Positions 1 through 8,341 of a stretch of DNA of 36,285 nt are shown here, in pieces (within the stretch, counting starts at the first letter, position 1; each line of letters opens with the position of its first letter). The notes beneath the pieces are model-generated. The model saw nothing but the letters and a program-made list of their open reading frames with translations. It did not search any database and was not told where the DNA came from. Source of the DNA: an uncultured Boseongicola sp. (GTDB lineage Bacteria; Pseudomonadota; Alphaproteobacteria; Rhodobacterales; Rhodobacteraceae). Made by a program: the position numbers and the translations under genes. Location of the stretch: positions 1 through 36,285 of the forward strand of contig CALLWO010000012.1 of NCBI GenBank assembly GCA_938016355.1. The letters run 5' to 3'.

Positions 1-22
1 CGGCTGCTGTCGGCTGAATTTC

Positions 23-31
23 TGTGGATAA
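23..31 (-). promoter_or_regulatory. perfect DnaA-box sequence
   Basis: The minus strand reads TTATCCACA, the classical high-affinity DnaA box. It lies just downstream of the lipoprotein gene at the window edge. Only one box is visible and no AT-rich unwinding element is seen, so it may be a chance match or the edge of a larger regulatory or origin region outside the window. Confidence 0.3.
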
Positions 32-42
32 CTCGGTGAGTT

Positions 43-648
43 CTAGTTAGCGTTGGCGTTTCTAAGCCGATCAATCTGCGCTTCTAGCGCGGCAATGCTG
101 TCTGCTCGTCCAATCGGCTCGCGAGACAATCCGACCAGCGAAACTGTTACAAATCGCCCCTCGATGTCAAAGACAGCGCGCCAATAATCTTCGGCCGCGT
201 TCACGGGCCATCCGCTTCGGTCAACCGCGTGAAGAATGAGTGTGTTGTCGTCGGCGCGAGTTTCAAGGATATCAACCGAGGTTGCCTGACCGTCACGTGC
301 AAGCGCAGAACGTCCTTGATCGGTGATAAGGAAGGCTTCTAGCATTTCCGCCGGAGGTGTGCCGTTCGCGGCTTCTTCAACCGAAACTGTTACCACTCCG
401 CGTACCGGTGGCCGCGGGAGAAGCGCGTTTTGCGCGATTGCTGCACAGGATCCGAAAACTACCGTTGTCGCGTCATTGCGGGTTTGGGTTGATGCACTAT
501 CAACGCACCATCCCCGGGCGCCCGCGATTACCAACCCGTCAGGCAAAGCAACTGCTTCTGGGGCTTTGCGCGTAACATTCAGCCCCGCATCGCAAGCTGA
601 AAGCACAACGAAAAAGAGCGCGGCGAAGGCGCGTTTAGAGATCGGCAT
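43..648 (-). CDS. small outer-membrane-type lipoprotein of unknown function
   Basis: This encodes 201 residues beginning MPISKRAF. A short hydrophobic signal segment ends in the lipobox LSAC, with the lipidated cysteine at residue 19, so the mature protein should be a lipoprotein. The rest is soluble, with a predicted helical end (about residues 185-197). I recognise no domain. The open frame extends 104 codons further upstream, but that part only overlaps ilvD antisense-free in another frame; the chosen ATG gives a normal signal peptide and overlaps the end of ilvD by 14 bases. That overlap suggests co-transcription, and possibly coupled translation, with ilvD. The product could be a periplasmic quality-control or envelope factor, but nothing in the sequence shows this. 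Confidence 0.75.
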   Translation of the reverse strand: MPISKRAFAALFFVVLSACDAGLNVTRKAPEAVALPDGLVIAGARGWCVDSASTQTRNDATTVVFGSCAAIAQNALLPRPPVRGVVTVSVEEAANGTPPAEMLEAFLITDQGRSALARDGQATSVDILETRADDNTLILHAVDRSGWPVNAAEDYWRAVFDIEGRFVTVSLVGLSREPIGRADSIAALEAQIDRLRNANAN

Positions 649-2362
649 AGATATGCTTTTCCTCTTTGGCACCGGGATGTGTGCATGCCCCATCCTTCGC
701 CGACCCCACAAGTTGCGCGTATTTCCAGAGCGCACCACTTGCATAGATCGTCTCGCGGGGCCCGGACCAATTGGATTTCCGCTCTGCCAACTCCTGATCG
801 CTGAGATTGACCGAAAGTTCGCCGGTTGTAGCATCCATCGTAATGATGTCGCCGTTTTGTAGCAGGCCGATTGGGCCGCCATGGGCGCTTTCGGGCCCCA
901 CATGGCCAACACAAAATCCGCGTGTTGCTCCCGAAAAACGACCATCTGTGATAAGCGCAACTTTCTTGCCCATGCCTTGACCGGAAAGTGCAGCTGTTGT
1001 CGCCAACATTTCCCGCATGCCGGGGCCGCCAGCTGGTCCTTCGTTGCGGATCACCAAAACTTCGCCTTCTTCGTATTGGCGTGCCTTGACTGCCTCAAAG
1101 GCATCCTCCTCGCATTCAAAAACGCGCGCGGGGCCAACGAACCGCTGGTGTTGTGTCGGGATCCCAGCGACTTTTACGATAGCGCCCTCTGGGGCGAGAT
1201 TGCCTTTGAGACCAACCACGCCGCCGGTTGGCGTGATCGGAACATCAACGGGAAAGATGACCCGGCCGTCGGCCTCGCGGGTAATCTTGTCGAGTTCTTC
1301 ACCCATGCTGTTGCCAGTCGCTGTTATGCAGTCTTCGTGCATGAGCCCCGCCTTGCGCAGCTCCTTCATGACCACCGGTACTCCGCCGACTTCGTAGAGG
1401 TCCTTTGCGACGTACTGGCCACCGGGCTTCAAATCCACGAAATAGGGTGTGTCGCGGAAAATTTCACAGACGTCATCAAGGCTGAAATCAATGCCTGCTT
1501 CGTGGGCGATTGCGGGCAGGTGTAGGCCCGCGTTTGTCGACCCTCCGGTGCAGGCAACAACACGTGCTGCATTCTCGAGCGACTTCAGCGTGACCACGTC
1601 TCGTGCTCGGATATTCTTTTCGATAAGATGCATAACCGCGACGCCTGACGCCTCGCCATATTGGTCTCGGCTTTCATAAGGCGCGGGCGCGCCTGAAGAA
1701 TTTGGAAGTGCCAATCCAATCGCTTCTGAAACACAAGCCATTGTGTTGGCAGTGAACTGCCCGCCGCAAGCACCGGCAGATGGACAGGCAACGCGTTCCA
1801 GGACAGCAAGTTGTTCATCAGAATAGTTGCCTGCCTGATGTTGTCCCACGGCTTCAAACACGTCCTGAACGGTAACGTCTTTGCCATCCAAGCGACCAGG
1901 AAGAATCGAACCTCCATAAATAAAGACCGATGGAACGTTCAGACGCACCATCGCCATCATCATGCCGGGCAGTGATTTGTCGCAACCAGCGAGGCCGACG
2001 ATTGCGTCGTAGCAATGGCCGCGCATGGTTAGCTCTACTGTGTCCGCGATCGCTTCACGGCTGGCCAAAGAAGACCTCATGCCCTCATGGCCCATAGCGA
2101 TGCCATCCGTGACGGTGATTGTCGTAAACTCGCGTGGTGTACCCTTGGCGGCTTTGACACCCATTTTCACAGATTGTGCTTGACGATTAAGCGCAATGTT
2201 ACATGGAGCAGCTTCGTTCCAACATGTAGCTACCCCAACCCAGGGCTGTTTGATCTCTTCTTCGTTGATGCCCATTGCATAGAAATAAGATCGGTGCGGT
2301 GCGCGGGCCGGGCCTTCGGTGACATGTCGGCTTGGCAATTTAGATTTGTCGAATTTGGTCAT
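635..2362 (-). CDS. ilvD: dihydroxy-acid dehydratase
   Basis: This 575-residue enzyme dehydrates 2,3-dihydroxy-isovalerate and 2,3-dihydroxy-3-methylvalerate to the 2-keto acids, the third common step of valine and isoleucine synthesis in the cytosol. Three conserved cysteines that fit the iron-sulfur ligands are at residues 54 (AAPCN), 127 (GCDKSLPG) and 199 (SAGACGGQFTAN). K129 next to C127 is the lysine expected to be modified for Mg binding. The C-terminal motif DGRFSGATRG is intact. The ATG at 2362 is preceded by GGGAGG at good distance; an upstream in-frame start would add 21 residues foreign to the family. Length fits the shorter (about 560-575 residue) bacterial form rather than the 616-residue E. 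coli form. Confidence 0.96.
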   Translation of the reverse strand: MTKFDKSKLPSRHVTEGPARAPHRSYFYAMGINEEEIKQPWVGVATCWNEAAPCNIALNRQAQSVKMGVKAAKGTPREFTTITVTDGIAMGHEGMRSSLASREAIADTVELTMRGHCYDAIVGLAGCDKSLPGMMMAMVRLNVPSVFIYGGSILPGRLDGKDVTVQDVFEAVGQHQAGNYSDEQLAVLERVACPSAGACGGQFTANTMACVSEAIGLALPNSSGAPAPYESRDQYGEASGVAVMHLIEKNIRARDVVTLKSLENAARVVACTGGSTNAGLHLPAIAHEAGIDFSLDDVCEIFRDTPYFVDLKPGGQYVAKDLYEVGGVPVVMKELRKAGLMHEDCITATGNSMGEELDKITREADGRVIFPVDVPITPTGGVVGLKGNLAPEGAIVKVAGIPTQHQRFVGPARVFECEEDAFEAVKARQYEEGEVLVIRNEGPAGGPGMREMLATTAALSGQGMGKKVALITDGRFSGATRGFCVGHVGPESAHGGPIGLLQNGDIITMDATTGELSVNLSDQELAERKSNWSGPRETIYASGALWKYAQLVGSAKDGACTHPGAKEEKHIYADL

Positions 2363-2464
2363 CTGGTTCGGGCCTCCCACGCTCGGAACGCAGAAAGGAG
2401 TAGGCGAGGCTGCGTCGCTCGACAAGACCCACGAGCCTTGTTCGGCGGAATTTTGTCAGATATT

Positions 2465-2863
2465 TCAGTTTTTTGCGCGCTTGCGCCACGATGTGATCCG
2501 CAAAATCGACAATGCTGCAATGCCAAGCACTATGCTTGGGGGCAGAGGTATCTCGCTTGGTGGTTGAAAACCCGGAGGCGGATTCGGGGGACGGCCCGGC
2601 ACAGTAGTTGGGCGGCCACTGCCGACACCAAATGGGCGCCCAAGTCTCGCGTTGCTTGCCAGTTGCCCATACCTGTTCGCTTTGCTGGCGAGCGCGGCTT
2701 CTTGAAAGTAGAGAGTACTCGGGAATCTTTTGATCTCAAAACTCAAGGGACTTTGATTGCCTGAGGAAGAGGCGTCAAAGCGCAGGCTGGAAATGTGCCC
2801 TGCTTCCGCGGAAAGCGCGGTGAGCAATAAATAAATCAGTGCAAATGCTTGTGGCGCGCGCAT
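2465..2863 (-). CDS. exported protein with VPLPA-CTERM-like sorting signal
   Basis: This encodes about 132 residues. It has an N-terminal signal peptide (hydrophobic residues 6-18, cleavage near SAEA-GH), a soluble middle, a proline-rich linker (about residues 85-102), and then SEIPLPPSIVLGIAALSILR followed by RKR. That tripartite end (short I/V-P-L-P motif, one membrane helix, basic cluster) matches the layout of PEP-CTERM/VPLPA-CTERM sorting signals, which are common in Rhodobacterales and are thought to be processed by exosortase-type enzymes. The middle has no recognisable domain. A TTG one codon upstream (2866) has better spacing from an AGGA and could be the true start. It lies upstream of ilvD on the same strand with a gap of about 100 bases, and is divergent from the CPBP protease gene. 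Confidence 0.65.
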   Translation of the reverse strand: MRAPQAFALIYLLLTALSAEAGHISSLRFDASSSGNQSPLSFEIKRFPSTLYFQEAALASKANRYGQLASNARLGRPFGVGSGRPTTVPGRPPNPPPGFQPPSEIPLPPSIVLGIAALSILRITSWRKRAKN

Positions 2864-2982
2864 CAACTTCTGGTCCTAAACACCGCTTTGGAGAGGATTG
2901 ATACGCGGAATATGGTTAATCAACGGTTATCGCACGTGAGTGTCGATTGACGTTGAACCTCTTGCGCCGCAAGTTTCCGAGA

Positions 2983-3879
2983 ATGCTGGTTCGCTATTTC
3001 GCATATTCTCAAATGATCGATAGCGCGGCGCGATATAGCGCTCTTTGGCGTCTTGTGGCTGGGCTACTGACCGCCTTGATCGTGCTGGCGCTGTGGGTTG
3101 GAGGATTCTGCGGGCTTGTCGCGCTTCAACAAGACATTGGTATGCGTATCGCCATGGCGCGTGTTTTCGCTGGTGGAGACTCTCCAGAAGGCACGATCGC
3201 TCTACTGCTGTTTGTCGGAGGACTTGGGTATGGCGCTTATTTTGCTGCTCGGATTTGGCATCGCCGCGACGCGCGATCACTCTTTGGTCCCGGTGCGCGC
3301 ACGTTACGGCATTTCGCTGTTACCTTGGTAGTCTCGTCTGGCGTTCTAGGCCTTTTGGCAGCTTTACCACCTTATCCGCTAGAGGGCGAAATCGAACGCA
3401 ACCTTCAGTTTGGTCCGTGGTTACGATGGTTGCCTTGGGCGCTCTTGGCATTGTTGGTTCAAACTGGAGCGGAAGAGCTGTTTTTTCGCGGGTACCTTCA
3501 AAGTCAGATTGCAGCGCGGGTTCGCCATCCTGTTTTTTGGCTTGTATTGCCGTCACTCGCCTTTGGTTTTGCACACTATGTGCCGGGATTGCCGGGCGAA
3601 AATACTTGGATATACGTTGCGTTCGCTACATGTTTTGGCCTTATAGCGGCAGATTTGACCGCGCGGACTGGATCAATTGGCGCCGCTTGGGGTTTTCACT
3701 TCGCAAATAACTCGATGGGCGTTCTATTCGTTGCCAGTAGTGGGTCGCTTAGCGGCGTAAGCCTTTGGATAAACACGGCAGGACTGGACATGCCAATCCT
3801 CTTTTCGCCAGGTCTTATTCTGGAGTTGGCGATCCTATTAGGCATATGGCTGCTGGTTCGCAGAGCACTTGAGGTTTAA
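2983..3879 (+). CDS. CPBP-family intramembrane metalloprotease (CAAX/Abi type)
   Basis: This 298-residue multi-pass membrane protein has hydrophobic segments at about 23-46, 72-90, 110-130, 146-160, 185-200, 208-222, 236-252 and 275-293. The CPBP motifs are intact: TGAEELFFRG (E164, E165, R169), GFAHY (H198) and GAAWGFHFANN (H239), the glutamates and histidines expected to bind the catalytic metal. Family members include Rce1-type CAAX proteases and bacterial Abi proteins; bacterial substrates are mostly unknown. The first ATG is 2983; the open frame begins 12 codons earlier at a TTG without a convincing ribosome site. The gene is divergent from the exported VPLPA-like protein gene with about 120 bases between them, so shared control is possible but unproven. 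Confidence 0.85.
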   Translation: MLVRYFAYSQMIDSAARYSALWRLVAGLLTALIVLALWVGGFCGLVALQQDIGMRIAMARVFAGGDSPEGTIALLLFVGGLGYGAYFAARIWHRRDARSLFGPGARTLRHFAVTLVVSSGVLGLLAALPPYPLEGEIERNLQFGPWLRWLPWALLALLVQTGAEELFFRGYLQSQIAARVRHPVFWLVLPSLAFGFAHYVPGLPGENTWIYVAFATCFGLIAADLTARTGSIGAAWGFHFANNSMGVLFVASSGSLSGVSLWINTAGLDMPILFSPGLILELAILLGIWLLVRRALEV

Positions 3880-3880
3880 G

Positions 3881-3912
3881 CGCTCCCAACAATAGGAGCG
3901 ATTGCAATCGCT
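3881..3912. repeat. overlapping hairpin and 16-base perfect palindrome
   Basis: Just after the CPBP stop codon a 6-bp hairpin (CGCTCC, 8-base loop, GGAGCG) overlaps a perfect palindrome, AGCGATTGCAATCGCT, at 3897-3912. The two structures cannot form together. There is no T run, so it is a poor intrinsic terminator; it may be an operator ahead of accD or just an end-of-gene structure. Confidence 0.35.
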
Positions 3913-3967
3913 GCTCGCGACATTTATCTCATACGTTAACAAATAATGGCCACGGGCTCGATCGCGC

Positions 3968-4885
3968 ATGAACTGGATCTCCAATTACGTTCGTCCAAAA
4001 ATCAACTCGCTCTTTTCGCGGCGTGAGGTGCCAGAGAACCTGTGGACCAAGTGCCCGGAGTGCGGAACGATGCTGTTCCATCGTGAGTTGGCTGAAAACT
4101 TGCACGTCTGCACCAATTGTCAGCATCACATGGGGATTACACCCCGTGAGCGATTTCATGCGCTTTTTGACAATTCGGTCTTCGTTGAAGTTACGGTACC
4201 TGATCCGGTGGTAGATCCGCTACACTTTCGAGATCAAAAGAAATACCCGGAGCGTTTGAAGACCGCGCAACGCAACACCGGCGAGAAAGAAGCGATGGTC
4301 GTTGCCGAAGGAGAAATCGGCCGAACTCCAATTGTGGCTGTCGGGCAAGATTTCAGTTTCATGGGCGGCTCCATGGGAATGTATGTCGGCAACGCGATCA
4401 TTGCTGGTGCGGAGCGGGCTGTTGAAACCAAGCGGCCTTTGGTTTTGTTTTCCGCCGCTGGTGGCGCACGCATGCAAGAAGGTATCTTAAGCCTTATGCA
4501 AATGCCGCGTACTACGGTCGCGATTGAGATGCTGAAAGAAGCGGGCGTGCCCTATATTGTGGTGCTCACGCATCCAACAACAGGAGGCGTGACCGCATCA
4601 TATGCGATGCTCGGTGACGTCCATATTGCTGAACCCAACGCCCTAATTTGCTTCGCTGGGCCGCGTGTTATTGAACAGACCATCCGTGAAAAATTACCCG
4701 AGGGTTTTCAACGAGCGGAGTATCTTCTCGATCACGGGATGCTCGATCGGGTGACGCACAGACGCGATATGAAGGAAGAGTTGGTCACGATTATTCGCAT
4801 GTTGCTGGGTCAATCACCTGCCGTGCGGGGAGACCTACCTGCGCCCGATCCAACCTCCGAGGCAATCGAAAAGGCTGCGGAATAG
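3968..4885 (+). CDS. accD: acetyl-CoA carboxylase carboxyltransferase subunit beta
   Basis: This 305-residue subunit pairs with AccA to transfer the carboxyl group from carboxybiotin to acetyl-CoA, giving malonyl-CoA for fatty acid synthesis. The four-cysteine zinc ribbon is at residues 29, 32, 48 and 51 (CPEC and CTNC). The carboxyltransferase core follows, with the glycine-rich [11 protein letters not shown] and the [14 protein letters not shown] stretch expected for acyl-CoA and oxyanion contacts. Length and start ([12 protein letters not shown]) match alphaproteobacterial AccD. folC lies 96 bases downstream on the same strand, the classic accD-folC pairing. Confidence 0.97.
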   Translation: MNWISNYVRPKINSLFSRREVPENLWTKCPECGTMLFHRELAENLHVCTNCQHHMGITPRERFHALFDNSVFVEVTVPDPVVDPLHFRDQKKYPERLKTAQRNTGEKEAMVVAEGEIGRTPIVAVGQDFSFMGGSMGMYVGNAIIAGAERAVETKRPLVLFSAAGGARMQEGILSLMQMPRTTVAIEMLKEAGVPYIVVLTHPTTGGVTASYAMLGDVHIAEPNALICFAGPRVIEQTIREKLPEGFQRAEYLLDHGMLDRVTHRRDMKEELVTIIRMLLGQSPAVRGDLPAPDPTSEAIEKAAE

Positions 4886-4981
4886 ACGCAATCGCGCGCT
4901 GGAAAGCCGTAAACTACGCGAAAGCGGGGCAAGGCTTGTCGTATCAATGGCCAGCGACCGTGGGCAAGGAACCCAAACAAG

Positions 4982-6256
4982 ATGACGACACTGCGCTCTG
5001 ACGCCATTCTGGAAAGAATGATGGCGCTGCATCCCAAAATTATTGATCTCACTTTGGATCGCATGTGGCGCTGCCTTGCAGCCGTTGGCGATCCGCACGA
5101 GAACGTGGCACCGGTTATTCATGTTGCCGGCACAAACGGCAAAGGGTCAACGCAAGCCATGATCCGTGCCGGTTTGGAATCGGAGGGGCAACAAGTTCAT
5201 GCCTATACGTCACCGCATTTGGCTTGGTTTCACGAGCGGATACGTGTTGCTGGTGAGATCATCTCCGAAAAGGAACTGGCGAGCGTTCTGGATGAGGTTT
5301 ACCAACGCAATGGCGGCGGTTCGATAACTTATTTCGAAATCACAACCGTCGCGGCTTTTCTTGCATTCGCACGCAAGAAAGCGGACTGGACGCTATTGGA
5401 AGTGGGGCTTGGTGGGCGTCATGATGCCACCAACGTAATTGCGCGACCGCATTTGACAATCATCACGACTGTCGATCTCGATCATCAGCAATTCTTGGGC
5501 GAAACCATTCCCGAAATAGCCTTTCAAAAAGCAGGGATTATTAAGCGAGGCGTGCCCGTCATTGTGGGGCCGCAGCATGAAGCTGCGCTCGATGTTATAG
5601 AGGCCGAGGCCGCTCGTTTGGGCGCGCCCGTTTTTGCGTCAGGCCAACATTGGCACGCGCGCGAAGAACGTGGTCGTATGGTTTTCGAGGACGAAACGGG
5701 GCTGGTTGATGCTCCGCTACCGAACCTTCTTGGTGCGCATCAAATTGGTAATGCCGGGATGGCTTTGGCCGCGCTGCGACACTCCGGGTTCGGAGACGCG
5801 GCAATGGAGGGCGCAGTAACCAAGGCATTTTGGCCGGCTCGGCTGCAACGACTGGTAAAAGGGCCGCTTGTCGAATTGGCTGGACCAGCTGAGATTTGGC
5901 TGGACGGCGGGCACAATCCGGCAGCGGGAGCGGCTTTGGCTGCGGCCCTGAACGATTTCCCAACTCGACCGACCCACATGATCTGCGGCATGTTATCGAC
6001 AAAGGACGTAACTGGTTATCTTCGTCCTATGGCAGATGCGGTTAAGTCGCTTACCGCTATTGCAATACCTGGCGAAAGTGCAACGCTCCCTGCTGAAGAA
6101 ACCGCTGAAGCAGCACGAGAAGTGGGTATCGAAACGCGTGTCGCGGAGAGCGTTGAGGCCGCGCTTGAAGCAATTCTTGTCAACGACCCTAGTGCGCGTG
6201 TGTTGATTTGCGGCTCACTTTATTTGGCTGGAGCCGTATTGCGTGAAAATGGCTAA
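4982..6256 (+). CDS. folC: bifunctional folylpolyglutamate synthase / dihydrofolate synthase
   Basis: This 424-residue Mur-ligase-family enzyme adds glutamate to dihydropteroate and to reduced folates in the cytosol. The ATP loop GTNGKGST is at residues 50-57, followed by TSPHL and HERIRV typical of FolC, the metal/ATP motif LEVGLGGRHDATN and, in the C-terminal domain, LDGGHNP. AGGAA lies a suitable distance before the ATG. It follows accD with a 96-base gap and is probably co-transcribed with it. Nothing unusual is seen. Confidence 0.95.
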   Translation: MTTLRSDAILERMMALHPKIIDLTLDRMWRCLAAVGDPHENVAPVIHVAGTNGKGSTQAMIRAGLESEGQQVHAYTSPHLAWFHERIRVAGEIISEKELASVLDEVYQRNGGGSITYFEITTVAAFLAFARKKADWTLLEVGLGGRHDATNVIARPHLTIITTVDLDHQQFLGETIPEIAFQKAGIIKRGVPVIVGPQHEAALDVIEAEAARLGAPVFASGQHWHAREERGRMVFEDETGLVDAPLPNLLGAHQIGNAGMALAALRHSGFGDAAMEGAVTKAFWPARLQRLVKGPLVELAGPAEIWLDGGHNPAAGAALAAALNDFPTRPTHMICGMLSTKDVTGYLRPMADAVKSLTAIAIPGESATLPAEETAEAAREVGIETRVAESVEAALEAILVNDPSARVLICGSLYLAGAVLRENG

Positions 6257-6315
6257 GCAGACCCAGGCTTGCGTTACTTGTTGTATTTTGGCTTAGAATT
6301 CGCACACTTGCCACT

Positions 6316-7386
6316 ATGAGCCAGACAGGGATGATCCGGGCACTTTTTGCGGCGTTAATATTATTCGCGTCGGGCAGTACGCTTTGGGCGCAAACAATAG
6401 ACGTGGCAACAGTAACGCGCGCGCCATTTTCGATGTCGGTAGAAGGCCAACACACCGGGTTCAGCATCGATTTGATGAATGCTGTTGGCGAAGTGCTCGG
6501 TCGCGAAATTTCTTACCAGCGGTTCGACACTTTTCCTGAAATGTTGCAGGCGGTGCAATCGGGTGCGTCCAACGCGGCAATCGCCAATATTTCGATCACC
6601 GCAGAGCGCGAAACCTTAATGGATTTTTCGCAGCCGATGTTCGGTAGCGGTATTCAAGTGATGTTGCCGTTTGACGGTAGTCGAAATCCCCTTTGGCCGA
6701 TCCTTTTCAATCGTGATCTCTGGATATTGGGTGGCGCGACGCTTTTGTTTCTATTTCTCGGTGGGATGCTGATGTGGGTTTTCGAACGTCATCGCCAGCC
6801 GTATTTCGATCTTGATGCAAAGGAAGCCAGCTTTCCGGCGTTTTGGTGGGCGCTCAACCTTACTTTGAACGGAGGATTCGAAGAGCGCATGCCACGCAGT
6901 CGGCCTGGGCGCGTGCTTGGCGTTGTGCTTGTGATAGGCAGCTTGTTTTTGGTATCAATCGTGGTCGGTCAGATCACGGCTTACCTGACAATAGAAGCGA
7001 TCAACGAAAGCGTCGACAACCTCAATGACCTGGACGGCCGACGCGTTGCGACAACCGCCAACTCTACTTCTTCGGCGTTTTTGGATGCGCGTCAAATTAC
7101 GCATGTACCCTTTGCATCGCTGGACGAAGTCACAGCGGCCTTTGAGGAAGGCAGCGTGGATGCAGTGGTTTTTGATGGACCAATTCTGGCTTACTACGCA
7201 AATGAAATAGCGCCCGGAACCGCACGGGTCCTTGATCGCATTTACTGGTCCGAAAATTATGGCATCGCTTTCCCAAGCGGCAGCGAGCTCCGCGAAGACG
7301 TTGATCGCGCGCTTTTGCAATTGCGAGAAGACGGCACTTACTACACGCTTTCTGCAAAATGGTTTGGTGCGGCATTCGGTCGTTAA
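6316..7386 (+). CDS. ionotropic glutamate-receptor-like channel with atypical pore loop
   Basis: This 356-residue protein has a signal peptide (cleavage near LWA-QTI, residue 26) and then half of a family-3 solute-binding domain (about 27-125, with the SITAERETLMDFSQP motif). Next come a membrane helix (about 136-155), a re-entrant pore loop (about 173-192), a second helix (about 198-218) and the second half of the binding domain (about 228-353). This is the layout of prokaryotic GluR0-type receptors, where the loop normally carries a potassium-channel TVGYG filter. Here the matching stretch is NLTLNGGFEERMP, so the filter is replaced. The binding lobe keeps the usual DFSxP and DGP-type positions. 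An internal ATG at 6331 is a possible alternative start. It may be a ligand-gated channel of altered selectivity or a sensor that no longer conducts; the ligand is unknown. Confidence 0.8.
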   Translation: MSQTGMIRALFAALILFASGSTLWAQTIDVATVTRAPFSMSVEGQHTGFSIDLMNAVGEVLGREISYQRFDTFPEMLQAVQSGASNAAIANISITAERETLMDFSQPMFGSGIQVMLPFDGSRNPLWPILFNRDLWILGGATLLFLFLGGMLMWVFERHRQPYFDLDAKEASFPAFWWALNLTLNGGFEERMPRSRPGRVLGVVLVIGSLFLVSIVVGQITAYLTIEAINESVDNLNDLDGRRVATTANSTSSAFLDARQITHVPFASLDEVTAAFEEGSVDAVVFDGPILAYYANEIAPGTARVLDRIYWSENYGIAFPSGSELREDVDRALLQLREDGTYYTLSAKWFGAAFGR

Positions 7387-7492
7387 ATAACTGTTTCTTG
7401 CTGATAACCTCAAAACGCAGGTCTTGCGAAACCTTGCCATTTATGTGCGCCAAGCGTAGCACGAAGCCGAGCAAACGCAGGGAGACGGTGTG

Positions 7493-8341
7493 ATGTTCGA
7501 TGATCCAAAAACACTGGTTTCAACTTCGTGGCTGGAGTCACATCTAAAGGACCCCGATCTTCGGATATTTGATGCGTCATGGTATCTGCCCGGGTCCAAA
7601 CGAAACGGCTATTCTGAATACCAGCGCGGCCATATTCCCGGCGCGCGGTTCTTCGATATCGACGAAATCAGCGATCAGCGGTCAGAGATGCCCCATATGG
7701 CGCCACCTCCGGAGAAGTTCATTAGCCGGATGCGGGCGATGGGCGTTGGCGACGGGCATCAGGTCGTCGTCTATGATGGCGCGGGATTGTTCTCGGCTGC
7801 GCGCGTCTGGTGGTTGTTTCGCTTGATGGGAAAAACAGACATAGCCGTCCTCGATGGCGGCTACCCGAAATGGTTGTCGGAGGGTCGCCCAACCGAGGAT
7901 ATGCCGACGGTTATGCGTGATCGCCATATCACGGTGAGCCGACAAAATTCTCTCGTTCGTGACGTTACCCAAGTGGCTTCGGCCTCGAAACTTGGTGATC
8001 ACGAAATTATTGATGCCCGCTCTCCAGAGCGGTTTCGCGGCGAAGCCGCGGAACCGCGCGAAGGGTTGCGCGCCGGGCATATTCCTGGCTCCAAGAATGT
8101 TTTCTACAAGTCCTTGTTAAATGAAGATGGGACAATGAAATCTGTCGGAGATCTAAAAGCGACATTCGTCTCTGCCGGCGTCGATTTGGATCGTCCGGCA
8201 ATCACAAGCTGCGGGTCGGGTGTAACTGCAGCGATCCTTTCGCTTGCACTTGAGCGGATCGGCCATCGTCAACATTCGCTATACGATGGATCTTGGTCGG
8301 AGTGGGGTATGTACGATGATTTACGGGTTGAAACAGGATGA
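7493..8341 (+). CDS. sseA: 3-mercaptopyruvate sulfurtransferase
   Basis: This 282-residue protein has two rhodanese domains (about 1-140 inactive, 155-282 catalytic). The active cysteine is C240 in the loop CGSGVTA, the sequence typical of mercaptopyruvate sulfurtransferases (thiosulfate-preferring rhodaneses usually have CRxGx[RT]). It transfers sulfur from 3-mercaptopyruvate to thiol or cyanide acceptors, in cysteine breakdown and thiol balance. GGAG lies eight bases before the ATG at 7493; a GTG one codon earlier is also possible. The stop overlaps the next ATG (ATGA), so the acetyltransferase gene is translationally coupled. Confidence 0.94.
   Translation: MFDDPKTLVSTSWLESHLKDPDLRIFDASWYLPGSKRNGYSEYQRGHIPGARFFDIDEISDQRSEMPHMAPPPEKFISRMRAMGVGDGHQVVVYDGAGLFSAARVWWLFRLMGKTDIAVLDGGYPKWLSEGRPTEDMPTVMRDRHITVSRQNSLVRDVTQVASASKLGDHEIIDARSPERFRGEAAEPREGLRAGHIPGSKNVFYKSLLNEDGTMKSVGDLKATFVSAGVDLDRPAITSCGSGVTAAILSLALERIGHRQHSLYDGSWSEWGMYDDLRVETG

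Noticed and set aside
323-862. A 179-residue plus-strand reading frame opposite the lipoprotein and ilvD genes
   Set aside because: It is the antisense shadow of two well-supported genes and has no family features.
43-960. A 305-residue reading frame covering the lipoprotein gene and extending into ilvD
   Set aside because: The first 104 codons lie over ilvD on the same strand in another frame and show no domain; the internal ATG at 648 gives a clean lipoprotein signal.
5595-6002. Antisense open frame of 135 residues within folC
   Set aside because: Arginine- and proline-rich composition typical of a reversed GC-rich gene; no ribosome site or domain.
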